In this document: one piece after another, positions 35,399 through 46,373 of the stretch
How the letters are laid out: each line of letters starts with the position of its first letter
Numbering within the stretch: position 1 is the stretch's first letter
NCBI RefSeq assembly: GCF_000092245.1
Contig: NC_014166.1
Location: forward strand, 434,001-498,000
Source of the DNA: Arcobacter nitrofigilis DSM 7299
Lineage (GTDB): Bacteria > Campylobacterota > Campylobacteria > Campylobacterales > Arcobacteraceae
Direction: 5' to 3'
DNA: 64,000 nucleotides
Program-made: the position numbers and the translations under genes
The notes under the pieces: model-generated
What the model was told of the DNA's origin: nothing
Seen by the model: the letters and a program-made list of their open reading frames with translations, nothing else
Database searches by the model: none

Positions 35399-36405
35399 TG
35401 GTAATAGACGATAAATTTTATATGAAACTTGCTATTGATGAAGCATGGAAATATCAGCTTTTAACATATCCAAATCCAGCAGTTGGTTGTGTTGTTGTAA
35501 AAAATGGTGAGATTCTAGCCATAGAAGCTCACAAAGAAGCAGGAATGTCTCACGCAGAAGTAAATGCTCTAAAGGCTGCATATTTAAAAAAACATGCAAA
35601 TGATACCTTAAAGATAAAAAAGAGTTCCCGTGAGATTCACGAATATTTACTAAAAAATCATAATAACTTTTTCAATGATTGTGAAATTTATGTAACCCTA
35701 GAACCCTGTAATCACATAGGAAAAACTCCCTCATGTGCAAATCTATTGAAAGAGTTAAAACCAAAAAGAGTAATCATAGCTCATGAAGATACAAATAAAC
35801 AAGCCTCAGGAGGCATACAAACTCTAGAAAGTGTAAATATAGACATAACCTTAGATTGTATGAAAAAAGAAGCCTATGACCTTTTATATCCATTTATAAA
35901 GTGGAACAGTGGAACATTTGTATTCTACAAAATGGCACAAACTCTAAATGGCTCTATAGATGGAAAAGTATCATCAACAATGGCACAACTTTATGTGCAT
36001 ACTCTAAGAGATAAAATAGACCTAATGCTAATAGGTGGAAATACAGTAAGAACAGATAAACCAACCCTAGATGCAAGATACATAGCAGGACGAGCTCCAA
36101 ATGTAATGATCTATAGTAAAAACAAAATCTTTGATAATAATATCCCACTATTTAAAGTACCAAATAGAGAAGTAATAATAAGTGACGATTTATTTAAACT
36201 ACTAGATTACAAGTTTGTAATGGTAGAAGGTATTTATAATTTAATGGATGCATTAAAAGAGAGAATTGATTATATTGTTTTACTTGTAAGTCCTAAGATT
36301 AGAAAAGGTGTAAATGCTTTAAATGAGATTGATATGGATTTTAAAATAGTTCACGAGAACTATATAGGCGAAGAAAAGATTCTATTTTTGAAAAGAACTA
36401 AATAG
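35398..36405 (+). CDS. ribD: Bifunctional riboflavin biosynthesis protein RibD
   Basis: RibD deaminates and then reduces the pyrimidine intermediate of riboflavin synthesis. It has 335 residues. The N-terminal deaminase has zinc ligands H52, C104 and C113, with catalytic E54 (HAEVNAL). The C-terminal reductase includes MAQTLNGSIDG and LMIGGNTVRTDKPTLDAR-like segments. An insert of about 25 residues separates the HAE and PCxxxxxxxxC motifs. Codon use changes inside the gene: from about 35700 to 36225 third positions are mainly A or C, while both ends use T and A like the neighbours. Confidence 0.93.
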   Translation: MVIDDKFYMKLAIDEAWKYQLLTYPNPAVGCVVVKNGEILAIEAHKEAGMSHAEVNALKAAYLKKHANDTLKIKKSSREIHEYLLKNHNNFFNDCEIYVTLEPCNHIGKTPSCANLLKELKPKRVIIAHEDTNKQASGGIQTLESVNIDITLDCMKKEAYDLLYPFIKWNSGTFVFYKMAQTLNGSIDGKVSSTMAQLYVHTLRDKIDLMLIGGNTVRTDKPTLDARYIAGRAPNVMIYSKNKIFDNNIPLFKVPNREVIISDDLFKLLDYKFVMVEGIYNLMDALKERIDYIVLLVSPKIRKGVNALNEIDMDFKIVHENYIGEEKILFLKRTK

Positions 36406-36723
36406 ATGAAAATTAAAAAACCAATTTATGTTATTTCTTTGGATTCTCGAGAAGTAATTAAATATGACTCATTGGAATATGCACAAGATGATTTAGAAGC
36501 TTATGATCTAGATGAATATAAAGCTTATGACTCAAAATTTAGAAAACTTGAATTGTATAAACTTGATAAATATAATCGTGTAGGATTTAGATTAATTGAC
36601 CATAATTGTTCATATCCAGATGAGTTAGAAGTATATATAAGAAATTATTTAGAAGTGATAGGTAAAAGTAATATTGTTGGTAATTTAGAACATTTATTAT
36701 TATTTATTGAATCTGAAAATTAA
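36406..36723 (+). CDS. Hypothetical acidic protein
   Basis: I do not recognise this 105-residue protein. It starts directly after the ribD stop codon, so it is probably co-translated. It is rich in Asp, Glu, Tyr and Leu, has no signal peptide or membrane helix, and has a repeated feel in the YDSLEYAQDDLEAYDLDEYKAYDS region (short D-L-E/Y units). It is likely a small cytoplasmic protein. No catalytic motif is visible. Confidence 0.6.
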   Translation: MKIKKPIYVISLDSREVIKYDSLEYAQDDLEAYDLDEYKAYDSKFRKLELYKLDKYNRVGFRLIDHNCSYPDELEVYIRNYLEVIGKSNIVGNLEHLLLFIESEN

Positions 36724-36791
36724 ATTTTAATTAAAAAAGGTTAAGATTTTTCGTCGAAATCAAGATAGAGTTTTATTTGAGGAGGGAGCTT

Positions 36792-36845
36792 ATGCCAATA
36801 AGTGACCGAAGAAAAGAAAGCTATATCGCAGTATTTCCACGATAA
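36792..36845 (+). other. Possible 17-residue peptide ORF
   Basis: An ORF of 17 codons (MPISDRRKESYIAVFPR) starts 6 bases after GGAGGG (36781-36786), an excellent ribosome-binding site. Its 3' half forms the hairpin described next. It could be a small peptide, part of an RNA, or a remnant of a lost gene. Confidence 0.35.
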
Positions 36846-36859
36846 AGCTTTGCCTTTTT
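36817..36859 (+). terminator. Hairpin with T tract after the orphan gene
   Basis: Twelve-base arms (36817-36828 with 36840-36851, one mismatch) enclose an 11-base loop. GCC and then TTTTT (36855-36859) follow, as expected for a rho-independent terminator on the plus strand. It separates the ribD run from the convergent efp gene. Confidence 0.65.
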
Positions 36860-37421
36860 ATTTTACTTTTTCTATGTACTCACCGATTCTTGTGTCACAT
36901 TTAATAATGTCACCTTCAACTAAGTGAAATGGTATTTGTACTACTGCACCTGATTCAAGAGTTGCTGGTTTTTTACCACCTTGAGAGTCACCTTTGAAGT
37001 TAGGTGGAGTATCTACTATTTTAAGTTCAACTGTCATTGGTGGTTCAACTGTGATTGCACTTCCGTTAAAAAACATCATATCACAATTCATACCATCTAT
37101 AATCCAATCAAATGCTTCACCAACTTGATCATAAGTTAAACCAATTTGTTCATAAGTATTGTTATCCATAAATTGTAATAACTCACCATCATCATACAAA
37201 AACTGCATAGTTTTTTGTTGTAAATCTGGAGTTTCACATTTATCACCAGCATGGAAAGTTTTTTCAATAACTTTTCCATTTAGAAAAGACTTAATTTTAC
37301 ATCTTACAAATGCTGCACCTTTCCCAGGCTTAACATGTTGATATTCAGTAATTTTGTAAGGGATTCCATCAAGTTGGATTTTCATTCCCTTTTTTAATTC
37401 ACTCATTCCTATATTTGCCAA
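36858..37421 (-). CDS. efp: Elongation factor P
   Basis: EF-P relieves ribosome stalling at polyproline. It has 187 residues in three beta-barrel domains. The tip of domain I reads [10 protein letters not shown] with K34 as the usual modified lysine. The C-terminal [17 protein letters not shown] is the classic signature. It follows serA by 12 bases and is the last gene of the run beginning at pheS. Confidence 0.96.
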   Translation of the reverse strand: MANIGMSELKKGMKIQLDGIPYKITEYQHVKPGKGAAFVRCKIKSFLNGKVIEKTFHAGDKCETPDLQQKTMQFLYDDGELLQFMDNNTYEQIGLTYDQVGEAFDWIIDGMNCDMMFFNGSAITVEPPMTVELKIVDTPPNFKGDSQGGKKPATLESGAVVQIPFHLVEGDIIKCDTRIGEYIEKVK

Positions 37422-37433
37422 AGTTACCCCTTA

Positions 37434-39017
37434 TTAAATTTCTACATAAGAAACTGAAATTGCAGCTTCTAAGTTTTCTAATTGTTTTAAAACATCGTGA
37501 GAAACAAAAGTATCAACTAATATAACAGCCAATGCAGAATCTTTTCCACGAGATAATCTAAAGTCAGCGATATTGATATTATTATCACCTAAAGTTTTTC
37601 CAACTGTTCCAATTACTCCTGGGATATCAGAATTTCTTAAAAATATCATATTCCCTTTTGGAGCAATATCAAATACGAAGCCATTAACTTCTACTATTCT
37701 TTGAACATCTTCATCAAATACAGTTCCTGAAATAGTATTAACACCTTTTTCAGTAGTGATTTTTACAGTTACTTTATTACTATAGCCACTGCCATTTATA
37801 ATTTCGCAAGTATCAACTTTGATACCTTTTTCTTCAGCCCAAAATTTTGCATTTACATAATTAACTTCATCACCGCCAGCAACTTTTAAAGCCCCAACAG
37901 TTGCAAAAGTTAAAAGTGAATCTAGATACTCTTTGATTTCACCTTGAGCACTAACAGTAATTGATCTAATAGCAGTTTTATCAGTTTGTGCACTTAAGAA
38001 TGCTATTTTTTGAGTTAATTCAATATATGGTTTAACAAAAGAAGGAATTTTGCTTTCATCTATTGGAAGATTTAGAGCATTTGGGTATGAAATACCTCTT
38101 GCTGACTCAATTGCATTTCTTGCAGCTTGAACTGCTATTTCTTTTTGAGATTCTCTTGTATTTGCACCTAAGTGGGCAGTTACAGTTATATTTGGTAAGT
38201 CTAATAATGGATTATTTATTGCTGGCTCTTTTTTGAAAACATCAATTCCTGCCATTGCAATTTTACCTGATTTTAGGTTGTTAAATAATGCTTCTTCATT
38301 ATATAATCCACCCCTTGCACAGTTGATTAGAATTACTCCATCTTTCATCTTAGCAATTTCATCTTCACCAATCATATCAATTGTTTCTTGATTTTTTGGT
38401 GTATGTATAGTAATGATGTCGCAAGATAAAATATCATCAAAGTTTGTAGTGTATTTAATACCTAAATCAGTCGCTTTTGTTGAAGGAATATATGGGTCAT
38501 AAGTAACTACATCCATTTCAAATGACTTTGCTCTAAGTGCAACTCTATGTCCTATATTTCCAAAACCAATAACACCTAGTTTTTTTCCAAATAGTTCATT
38601 ACCATACCAATCTTCTCTTTTCCATACTCTCTCATTTTTTAATTGATTATGAGCATAAGGAAACTTTCTCATACAAGAAAGCATGTGTGTCATTGTAAGC
38701 TCAACTGCTGCTATAGTATTTGCAGTTGGAACATTCATAGCAATAATACCTCTTTTGCTACAACCTTCCATATCTACATTATCATAACCAACACCAGCTC
38801 TTATAATAGCTTTTAAGTTTACTGCTGCATTTAAGAATTTTTCATCAACATCTGTTGAAGATCTTGTAATTGCAACATCAGCATCTTTAATTACATCTAA
38901 TAATGCAGTTTTATCAATATCAGCAGCAAAGACATAATTTATGTCTTCTGCAGCTTTAAGTATATTTAGTCCATTTTCATGGATATGATCACAAACTACA
39001 ATTGTATGTTTACTCAT
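37434..39017 (-). CDS. serA: D-3-phosphoglycerate dehydrogenase SerA
   Basis: SerA oxidises 3-phosphoglycerate in the first step of serine synthesis. At 527 residues it is the long form. A substrate and NAD-binding core (about 1-310) with GFGNIGHRVALRAKSFEMD is followed by an intervening domain and a C-terminal ACT domain (about 455-527), which usually binds serine for feedback. Catalytic residues lie in the ARGG and TAHLGANTRES segments. It starts 17 bp downstream of rpsA and is followed by efp. Confidence 0.95.
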   Translation of the reverse strand: MSKHTIVVCDHIHENGLNILKAAEDINYVFAADIDKTALLDVIKDADVAITRSSTDVDEKFLNAAVNLKAIIRAGVGYDNVDMEGCSKRGIIAMNVPTANTIAAVELTMTHMLSCMRKFPYAHNQLKNERVWKREDWYGNELFGKKLGVIGFGNIGHRVALRAKSFEMDVVTYDPYIPSTKATDLGIKYTTNFDDILSCDIITIHTPKNQETIDMIGEDEIAKMKDGVILINCARGGLYNEEALFNNLKSGKIAMAGIDVFKKEPAINNPLLDLPNITVTAHLGANTRESQKEIAVQAARNAIESARGISYPNALNLPIDESKIPSFVKPYIELTQKIAFLSAQTDKTAIRSITVSAQGEIKEYLDSLLTFATVGALKVAGGDEVNYVNAKFWAEEKGIKVDTCEIINGSGYSNKVTVKITTEKGVNTISGTVFDEDVQRIVEVNGFVFDIAPKGNMIFLRNSDIPGVIGTVGKTLGDNNINIADFRLSRGKDSALAVILVDTFVSHDVLKQLENLEAAISVSYVEI

Positions 39018-39034
39018 TCTACTAAATCCTTGAA

Positions 39035-40687
39035 TTATTTCATTTGGTCTTTTAATAAGTCACCTAAAGTCATAGACGAATCATCATTTACAGATTTTAA
39101 GATTTCTCTTTCTTGTTGTTGTTCTAATCTTTTGATTGATAATCTAACTCTATTTCTATTAGTATCAATATTTACAACAACAGCTTCAATTTCTTTTCCA
39201 ATTTCAATATTATCAGCAGTTGTAGGAGCAAAATCTTCATTTCTAACTAGTCCATCTAAATTGTCTTCAAGTTTTATGAATAATCCGAAGTCTTTAAGAT
39301 CTTTGATTGTTCCTTTTACAATATCTCCAATTTTATGAGTTGCTTGGAATTTTTTAGCAGGAGAGTCTGTAATATCTTTGATTGATAATGAAATATTTTC
39401 TTTTTCTTTGTCAATTTTGATAATTTTAACTTCAAGTTCATCACCTTTTTTGTAAAGGTTTTTACATTTTGCATTACCTTCCCAAGAAGCTTCTTCATTG
39501 TGTAATAATCCATCAACATCACCAAGAGTAACAAATGCTCCAAATTCAGTTAAAGTTGCTACTTTACCAGTAACAATATCTCCAACTTTATGCTCTTTTG
39601 TAAATTTTGCAAAAGGTTTTTCTTGAAGATTTTTTAAAGATACTCTTAATCTTTTTTTATCAACGTCTAATTCAATAACTTCAACATTAACTTCATCACC
39701 TAATGTTAATAAGTCTTTTGGATTTTTAAGATTTTTATTCCATGAGATTTCAGAGATATGTAATAATCCTTCAATATCATTTCCTAAGTTAACAAATGCC
39801 CCATAAGATTCAAAGTTAGAGATAGTTACAGTAATAGTATCACCTACATCTAATTCATCTCTAATCTCTTCCCAAGGGTTAGAAAGTGCTGCTTTAACTG
39901 ATAAAGATAAGTGTTGTTTAGCTTTATCATAAGATAGAACTTTAACTGTTACTTCATCACCTTCAGCATAATAATTAGATGGATTAACAGGCCCTTTGTA
40001 AGAGATTTCATTGTAGTTTACTAAACCATCAATTCCACCTAAATCTACAAACATACCATAAGATGTGATTTTTTTGATTGTTCCATTGATTAGACCATCA
40101 TTTTCTAAAAATTGTGCAACTTTTGCATCTTTTTCTATTTTAGATTCTTCAATAAGTTTTTTTCTTGAAACTATGATTGAGTTTTGTGCTTCATTGATTT
40201 TTAAAACTTTTGCTTTAACTTTTTTACCAAGTGCACCTTGAGCTTTTAAGTATGATTGAGCCATTGGCATGAAATATTCACAACCATTGTCATCTTCAAT
40301 TATAAATCCACCTCTAGGTTTAATAGAGATAATTTTACCTTCAATTGTAACATCTTCTAAATCTTCAGTATGTTCTTTTACAAAAGCATCAAATTTTTCT
40401 TTTTGTAAAACTTTTTTATGAGAGATAGAAGGTTTTTCACCTCTAATACCAGTTAATATAACAGGGATTGTATCACCCACTTTATATTTAACTTCACCAC
40501 CAATAGTAATTTCAGAGATATGTAGTCTTCCTTCAACTTTTTGACCAACATCAACAGAAACGTTTTCACCAGAAATTTCAACAATAACACCATCAACTAC
40601 AGAGTTGTTCTCTGCATTTTCGAAAGACTCATTAAGCATTTGCTCAAAGTCAAAGTCTTCACCAATTTCAATATCTTCGATACCCAT
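39035..40687 (-). CDS. rpsA: 30S ribosomal protein S1
   Basis: S1 binds mRNA to the ribosome. The 550-residue form contains six S1 RNA-binding repeats of about 70 residues, each ending with IxxxDxxxxRxxLSxK-like motifs. I chose the ATG at 40687 because AAGGAAA lies just ahead and MGIEDIEIGEDFDFEQML is a normal start. An ATG 21 bases upstream lacks support. The gene order ispH-rpsA-serA matches Campylobacter. The repeats make the DNA locally similar to itself. Confidence 0.95.
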   Translation of the reverse strand: MGIEDIEIGEDFDFEQMLNESFENAENNSVVDGVIVEISGENVSVDVGQKVEGRLHISEITIGGEVKYKVGDTIPVILTGIRGEKPSISHKKVLQKEKFDAFVKEHTEDLEDVTIEGKIISIKPRGGFIIEDDNGCEYFMPMAQSYLKAQGALGKKVKAKVLKINEAQNSIIVSRKKLIEESKIEKDAKVAQFLENDGLINGTIKKITSYGMFVDLGGIDGLVNYNEISYKGPVNPSNYYAEGDEVTVKVLSYDKAKQHLSLSVKAALSNPWEEIRDELDVGDTITVTISNFESYGAFVNLGNDIEGLLHISEISWNKNLKNPKDLLTLGDEVNVEVIELDVDKKRLRVSLKNLQEKPFAKFTKEHKVGDIVTGKVATLTEFGAFVTLGDVDGLLHNEEASWEGNAKCKNLYKKGDELEVKIIKIDKEKENISLSIKDITDSPAKKFQATHKIGDIVKGTIKDLKDFGLFIKLEDNLDGLVRNEDFAPTTADNIEIGKEIEAVVVNIDTNRNRVRLSIKRLEQQQEREILKSVNDDSSMTLGDLLKDQMK

Positions 40688-40770
40688 ATTTTTCCTTCGT
40701 ATAACCATTATTTATAAAATGCAGTGATTATATCGAAGATTGGCTTAAACAAGTTTAATTTTAAATTTAC

Positions 40771-41604
40771 TTAGTATGCTTCTACTTGGTTTACAACTTT
40801 TTGAATAACCCAATCAGGCGTTGAAGCACCTGCTGTTATACCACAAAGTTTTTTATTTTTAAACCATTTTGGGTCTAATTCTCTTTCATCTTCTAAAAGA
40901 TAACTATCTATACAATTTTCTTTTGAGATATTTAGAAGCTGTTTTGTATTAGAAGAATTTTTTCCACCAATTACAATCATAATATCTACTTCTTTTGATA
41001 ATTCCCTTGCTGCATCTTGATTTTCAAATGTTGCATCACAAATTGTATTAAATACTCTTACTTCTTTATTTTTTGGAATTAAAGTATTTACTATTTCAAG
41101 ATATTTTTCTTTCTTTTTCGTTGTTTGTGCAATAGTTGCAATTTTTGAGTATTTAAATTTTATATTATTTAAATCTTCTGGTTCTAGTATTACAAAAACA
41201 TCATCTTGGTCTTTTGCATAAGATTGTACCCCTAAAACTTCTGGATGGTCTTTATCTCCAAAAATAACAATAGAATACTCTTCTGCTGACATTTTTTTTA
41301 CTATTTGTTGAGGAGTTGTAACAAATGGGCAAGTTGCATTTATAACTTTTGCATCTTTTGCTTTTAAGTTTTTTAAATCAAACTTTGGAATTCCATGGGT
41401 TCTTATGATGATAGTATCATTATCTTTTACTTCATCTAAACTGTTATATAGTCCTACATTATAGTCATTTTTTAATCTATCTATTTCATTTGTATTATGA
41501 ATCAAAGGACCCATTGTTGCTGAGTTCTTGTACTCTTCAGCTATTTTAATAGCTCTTTTAACTCCAAAACAAAATCCATAAGATGATGCTAATTTTACTT
41601 TCAT
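40771..41604 (-). CDS. ispH: 4-hydroxy-3-methylbut-2-enyl diphosphate reductase IspH
   Basis: IspH makes IPP and DMAPP, the final step of the MEP pathway, with an Fe-S cluster. It has 277 residues. Cluster cysteines are C12 (GFCFGVKRA), the one in NATCPFV and the one in TICDATFENQ. The HTNEIDRL and TAGASTPDWV blocks are conserved. It lies between aroA and rpsA on the minus strand. Confidence 0.96.
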   Translation of the reverse strand: MKVKLASSYGFCFGVKRAIKIAEEYKNSATMGPLIHNTNEIDRLKNDYNVGLYNSLDEVKDNDTIIIRTHGIPKFDLKNLKAKDAKVINATCPFVTTPQQIVKKMSAEEYSIVIFGDKDHPEVLGVQSYAKDQDDVFVILEPEDLNNIKFKYSKIATIAQTTKKKEKYLEIVNTLIPKNKEVRVFNTICDATFENQDAARELSKEVDIMIVIGGKNSSNTKQLLNISKENCIDSYLLEDERELDPKWFKNKKLCGITAGASTPDWVIQKVVNQVEAY

Positions 41605-41688
41605 AAATTGTCCTTAAAATTGTCCCTATTTTGAGACCTTTTCTTTTTTAACTTCTTTTATAAAATAGTAAAACTACTTTAAAGAAGC

Positions 41689-41727
41689 AAATCCTAAAGA
41701 GGACAAGGAATTGTCTTTTTAGGATTT
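41689..41727 (-). terminator. Hairpin at the end of aroA
   Basis: Outer arms AAATCCTA (41689-41696) and their complement (41720-41727) enclose an inner stem GACAA/TTGTC. The aroA stop codon lies in one arm. The downstream U tract is weak, so it may be an attenuator ahead of ispH. Confidence 0.5.
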
Positions 41728-42999
41728 TAGTGTGTCTAATATTTCTTTGAAGTTTGGGAATGATGTTAAAATACAATCTACATCTTGGATTTGCATACCT
41801 GAATTTAATCCAGCTATTGCAAAACTCATTGCAATTCTGTGGTCACCATGTGAATTAATAGTTGCTTTTTTTAACTTTCCACCAGTTATTTCATATCCAT
41901 CTTCAAATTCTTTGTAAGTTACTCCACAAAGTTTTAGATTATTTACAACTGAACTTATTCTATCACTCTCTTTTACTCTTAGTTCTTTTGCGTTTGATAC
42001 TTTTGATTTCCCATTTGCTAAACTCATAGCAATACTAAGCGCTGGAAGCTCATCAATAAGCCATGAAATGTTTTCACTAACATCTACACCATTTAACTCA
42101 TTTGCAGATACTACAATGTCTCCCATAGGTTCATAGACATTCTCTTTTTCGATAAATTCAACATTTGCACCCATTCTTTTTAAAACTACATAGGCTTCTG
42201 TTCTTGTAGGATTTAATGTAACATTTTTAATTGTTACTTTTGCATTTGGAGTAATAGCAGCTGCAAGAGCAAAGAAAAATGCAGAACTAGGATCTGTAGG
42301 AACGGTTATATTTAAAGGTTTTAAAGGTTTAGTTAAAGGATAGATATGTATAAATCCTTCACTATCATTTTCAAGTTTTGCACCCATTCCTTTTAACATT
42401 CTCTCCGTATGATCTCGAGTTAATTCATTTTCTTTATATTTAGAAACTCCATTTGCTCTTAGAGCTGCTAAAATCATTGCTGATTTTACTTGAGCTGAAT
42501 CAACTGGTGAGTGATAAGTAAATGCTTTTAACTCTTTTACGCCTCTTATAAAAAGTGGTGCTTTATTGCCATCTTCTCTACCATCAATTTTAGCACCAAT
42601 ACTTCTAAGTGGATTGGCAACTCTTTTCATAGGTCTTGAGTGAAGATATTTATCTCCAACAAGTGTAAATGCTCCATCTATAGATGCTAAAAATCCACAA
42701 AAAAGTCTCATTGCAGTTCCAGAATTTCCACAATCAAGTACATTAGATGGTTCAGTTAATGTCCCTTTTGGAGTAATTGTAACTGTTGAACCATCTCTTT
42801 TAATCTCTGCACCCAATTGTTCTACAATTGAGAGTGTATTTAATGTATCTTCTGCTGTCAAGAAGTTTTTGATGTGTGAAGTTTCATTACTTAAAAGTGA
42901 AAACATAGCACATCTGTGTGAGATAGACTTATCACTTGCAATATTGTCAATAACAATATTAAATGGTTTTTTTAAAGCACCTATACTAAAGCTTTGCAT
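41719..42999 (-). CDS. aroA: 3-phosphoshikimate 1-carboxyvinyltransferase AroA
   Basis: AroA (EPSP synthase) adds enolpyruvate to shikimate-3-phosphate in aromatic amino-acid synthesis. It has 426 residues. The N-terminal [12 protein letters not shown], the [12 protein letters not shown] glycine motif and the C-terminal [10 protein letters not shown] and HGDHRIAMS blocks are intact. The [12 protein letters not shown] pattern with Gly-Asn-Ser-Gly is the standard PEP site. It abuts pheT with no gap. Confidence 0.96.
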   Translation of the reverse strand: MQSFSIGALKKPFNIVIDNIASDKSISHRCAMFSLLSNETSHIKNFLTAEDTLNTLSIVEQLGAEIKRDGSTVTITPKGTLTEPSNVLDCGNSGTAMRLFCGFLASIDGAFTLVGDKYLHSRPMKRVANPLRSIGAKIDGREDGNKAPLFIRGVKELKAFTYHSPVDSAQVKSAMILAALRANGVSKYKENELTRDHTERMLKGMGAKLENDSEGFIHIYPLTKPLKPLNITVPTDPSSAFFFALAAAITPNAKVTIKNVTLNPTRTEAYVVLKRMGANVEFIEKENVYEPMGDIVVSANELNGVDVSENISWLIDELPALSIAMSLANGKSKVSNAKELRVKESDRISSVVNNLKLCGVTYKEFEDGYEITGGKLKKATINSHGDHRIAMSFAIAGLNSGMQIQDVDCILTSFPNFKEILDTLKS

Positions 43000-45318
43000 T
43001 TATCTTATTCCTATTCCTAATGCCAAGTTCAATTTTTCTAAAATAGTGTTCATTGTGGCATTGATATGATCTTCTTCAAGCGTTTTATCAAAACTTTGTA
43101 GAACAAATCTTATTGTTAAACTCTCTTTATCACCTAATTTTTCATCACTATATGTATCTACTAAATTAAATTGTTGGATTGTAGCATCTTCAATACTATT
43201 AATTACATTTCTTATTCTAGAGTATGAAATATCTTTAGGTACTATTAAGCTTAGGTCTCTTTTTGAAGCTTGAAATTTAGAGTATTCATTTGCTTTTATT
43301 AAATTATTTTTAATTTTTTCAAAGTCTATTTCCGCAATAAAAGTATCAGGTAAGTCATAGTCATTTGCAACATTTGGATGAAGTTTTGAAATGAATCCAA
43401 TTTTTTTGTTATCAACGATTATATTTGCATTTTGATATGGATGAATTAATAAATTATTGATTTCATTCATTGGTTCTAAATCAAATCTACCAATTGCATT
43501 AGCAACTTTTTTTGCAAAACCAAAAAACTCTATATTTGCTGGTTTCCCATTATTTGTGAATGACTCATATTCACTATCACCACTAAAGATAAATGAAATT
43601 TTTTGTGATTCATTTCTTTGAGTATCAAATACTGTTCCAATTTCAAAGAAAGCAACTTTTTTGAATCCTTGTTTGAAGTTATTTGAACAAGCTTCAATAA
43701 GGTTAGTTAACATTGTAGTTCTAAGCGTATTTAATTCATTTACTATAGGATTTAAAACATCTAGTTTTTCATTTACAGTTTCTAAATTATATTTTTCAAG
43801 GGTTTCTTTACTTGTAAATACATATGATAGAGTTTCAAAAAAGCCATTTTCTATAGCTTTTGCTCTTATTTTATTTTTTTTAGTAATTTTATTTGATGTT
43901 TCATTTAATCTATTTACTTCTTCTATTTGTAAAGGATTTGATTCAATATTATCAATACCAACGATTCTTACAATTTCTTCAGTTATATCAGCAATATTTT
44001 TAATATCATGTCTAAATAGTGGAACCTGAACAGATAATACACCTGAACCCCCATCTTTAACAGTAAATCCCAAACCACTTAATATTTTTTCAATTTTAAC
44101 TTTTGTAAAAGTTTTTCCAACAATTGAGCTAACTCTTTTGATACTTACATCTATTGATAATCTCTCTTTATCTTCTGTAAAAACTTCATAACCTCTATAA
44201 AGTTTTGCACCAAATTTTGAAATTAAAGTAGTGAAATATTCCATTCCAGATTCAATATTAGGTTCACTTCCTCTTGAAGTTTTATAATAAACATCTCCTG
44301 TTTTTATTTTTTTATCAAATACATTTTTTGATAATTCTTCAGGATTATTATATGAAGCTTCTAAGATATAAGTTGTATCATCTTTATTTATTGCCTCATT
44401 TTTTATGCTAATTGTGCTTAATTTTTCTTTTCCATAAACTTCATCAAAGCCATCTTTAGATTTTTTAATATGAAGAACAGATAAGTCATTTAAAGTATCA
44501 CAATCAACTTTTGCATATGCGTACATTGTTACGCCAGTAGCATGTGTTGCATATGACAAAATATTTTCTAAGTCGCAATCTTTGTATAAATTTATAGTTG
44601 CAACTCTTAATTTATATAATATAGGAACTTTTAATTCTGTGAAATCTCCAGCTTTATAAATCAAAGATGATGAAATAGTACTATCACTTTCTATTTCAAG
44701 AAGTTGTCCTATTCCAATGTCATTGTATTCTAAGTTTTTTTCTTGTTCGCATAAAGTTACGCCATAACATACACTTAACTCTCTTGCAACTCCATGTATA
44801 CTTAAACAATCACCTCTATTGGCTGTTAATTCTATATCTATGATATCATCATTGATAAGTCTATATTCATTTAACTCTTTTCCAATAATTAACTCACCTA
44901 TAGAATCATCAAGTTCTAGTATTCCATCATTTAATTTTGGAAGACCAATTTCAGTAGAAGAACAAATCATACCATTTGACTCTAAGCCTCTTAGTTTTGC
45001 TTTTTTTATTTTAAAATCAGTTCCAAGAACACAGCCAACAGTTGCAACAGGTACGTATTGACCTGCTGCTACATTTTTAGCTCCACAAACGATTTGTGTA
45101 ACCTCATTACCTATGTTTACTTGACAAACTGATAGTTTATCAGCATCTGGATGTTTTTCTTTTGACTCAACATAACCAATTACAACACCTGAAGGTATTC
45201 TAATTTTTTCCAATGAATCAACTTCTAGACCAATAGAGTTTAATTTTTTGCAAATATCATTTATATCAATTTTAGAGATGTCAATAAAATCTTCTAACCA
45301 TCTTTTTGTAACTATCAT
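43000..45318 (-). CDS. pheT: Phenylalanyl-tRNA synthetase beta subunit PheT
   Basis: PheT is the beta subunit of the tetrameric synthetase charging tRNA-Phe. It has 772 residues. The EMAP-like tRNA-binding domain lies near 40-150, the B3/B4 editing region at about 200-370, the B5 domain at about 400-465, and the C-terminal FDX-ACB anticodon domain ([12 protein letters not shown]) ends it. It overlaps pheS by 4 bases, a typical pheST pair. Confidence 0.96.
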   Translation of the reverse strand: MIVTKRWLEDFIDISKIDINDICKKLNSIGLEVDSLEKIRIPSGVVIGYVESKEKHPDADKLSVCQVNIGNEVTQIVCGAKNVAAGQYVPVATVGCVLGTDFKIKKAKLRGLESNGMICSSTEIGLPKLNDGILELDDSIGELIIGKELNEYRLINDDIIDIELTANRGDCLSIHGVARELSVCYGVTLCEQEKNLEYNDIGIGQLLEIESDSTISSSLIYKAGDFTELKVPILYKLRVATINLYKDCDLENILSYATHATGVTMYAYAKVDCDTLNDLSVLHIKKSKDGFDEVYGKEKLSTISIKNEAINKDDTTYILEASYNNPEELSKNVFDKKIKTGDVYYKTSRGSEPNIESGMEYFTTLISKFGAKLYRGYEVFTEDKERLSIDVSIKRVSSIVGKTFTKVKIEKILSGLGFTVKDGGSGVLSVQVPLFRHDIKNIADITEEIVRIVGIDNIESNPLQIEEVNRLNETSNKITKKNKIRAKAIENGFFETLSYVFTSKETLEKYNLETVNEKLDVLNPIVNELNTLRTTMLTNLIEACSNNFKQGFKKVAFFEIGTVFDTQRNESQKISFIFSGDSEYESFTNNGKPANIEFFGFAKKVANAIGRFDLEPMNEINNLLIHPYQNANIIVDNKKIGFISKLHPNVANDYDLPDTFIAEIDFEKIKNNLIKANEYSKFQASKRDLSLIVPKDISYSRIRNVINSIEDATIQQFNLVDTYSDEKLGDKESLTIRFVLQSFDKTLEEDHINATMNTILEKLNLALGIGIR

Positions 45319-46307
45319 TTGAACTGTCCTAATAATCTTAAATCACTCTCAAATAGAGATCTTAAATCTCCTATGTTGTGTATTAGCATAGCAACTCTTT
45401 CTATACCCATTCCAAAGGCATAACCAGACATATCTTCATATCCAACTGCTTTAAATACATTTTGATCTACTATTCCACAACCAAGAATCTCTATCCAACC
45501 AGTATGTGAACAAACACGACAACCATCACCTTTACAAAATACACATGAAATGTCAACTTCAGCAGATGGTTCTGTAAAAGGGAAGAATGAAGGTCTAAAT
45601 CTAACTTCAACATTTCCAAACATATGTTTTAAAAACTCTTCCATTACATGTTTTAAATTAGAAAATGAGATTTTATCAGAATCATCTACTACTAATCCTT
45701 CTATTTGATGGAACATAGGTGTATGTGTAATATCATAATCTCTTCTAAATACCGTTCCTGGTGCTATCATTCTAATAGGGGGTTTTTGAGCTAACATAGT
45801 TCTAATTTGTACAGGAGAAGTGTGCGTTCTTAAAAGTGAATAATCTTTATTGTAAAAAGTATCTTGCATATCTCTTGCTGGATGGTATTTTGGAAGATTT
45901 AAAGCTTCAAAGTTATGGAAGTCATCTTCTACTAAAGGTCCTTCTTCAACTGCAAAATTTAAATTTTGAAAATAAGAGATAATTTTATCCATAGTATCAA
46001 CAACTGGGTGAACAGCACCACAAGTTAGTTTATTATTAAATCTTGATACATCAATTCTTTCTGCTTCAAGTTTTTTATTTAATTCAATTTTTTCTAAAAT
46101 CTCTTTTTTTGACTCTAAGGCATTTGTTATTTCAATCTTTTTTGTATTTAAATCTTGTGCAAATGCTTTTTTCTCTTCATTTGGAATATCTTTTAATCTT
46201 GCAAACTCTTTAGTTAAAAAACCTTTTTTCCCAAGTATCTCAATTCTTAGGTTTTCTAAGGCTTCTATAGAATCAGCAGATTCAATTTTTTCGATCCACT
46301 CTTTCAC
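45315..46307 (-). CDS. pheS: Phenylalanyl-tRNA synthetase alpha subunit PheS
   Basis: PheS is the catalytic alpha subunit of phenylalanyl-tRNA synthetase. It has 330 residues. A coiled-coil N-terminal arm (about 5-85) precedes the class II core with [15 protein letters not shown] (motif 2), [17 protein letters not shown] and [10 protein letters not shown] (motif 3). It heads the pheS-pheT-aroA-ispH-rpsA-serA-efp run, an order I recall from Campylobacter. The HIT gene is divergent. Confidence 0.96.
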   Translation of the reverse strand: MKEWIEKIESADSIEALENLRIEILGKKGFLTKEFARLKDIPNEEKKAFAQDLNTKKIEITNALESKKEILEKIELNKKLEAERIDVSRFNNKLTCGAVHPVVDTMDKIISYFQNLNFAVEEGPLVEDDFHNFEALNLPKYHPARDMQDTFYNKDYSLLRTHTSPVQIRTMLAQKPPIRMIAPGTVFRRDYDITHTPMFHQIEGLVVDDSDKISFSNLKHVMEEFLKHMFGNVEVRFRPSFFPFTEPSAEVDISCVFCKGDGCRVCSHTGWIEILGCGIVDQNVFKAVGYEDMSGYAFGMGIERVAMLIHNIGDLRSLFESDLRLLGQFK

Positions 46308-46373
46308 TTATTTCCCCTGTTTTCATTTATATAAAAGGTGATTATTGTACTTAAGTTTTTATTAGAGTTTGGT

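Noticed and set aside
40688-40708. Upstream ATG for rpsA
   Set aside because: The downstream ATG at 40687 has an AAGGAAA site and the expected acidic S1 N-terminus.
43661-44029. 122-codon ORF opposite pheT
   Set aside because: Antisense to the B5 region of a complete pheT. It is only the shadow of its codon pattern.
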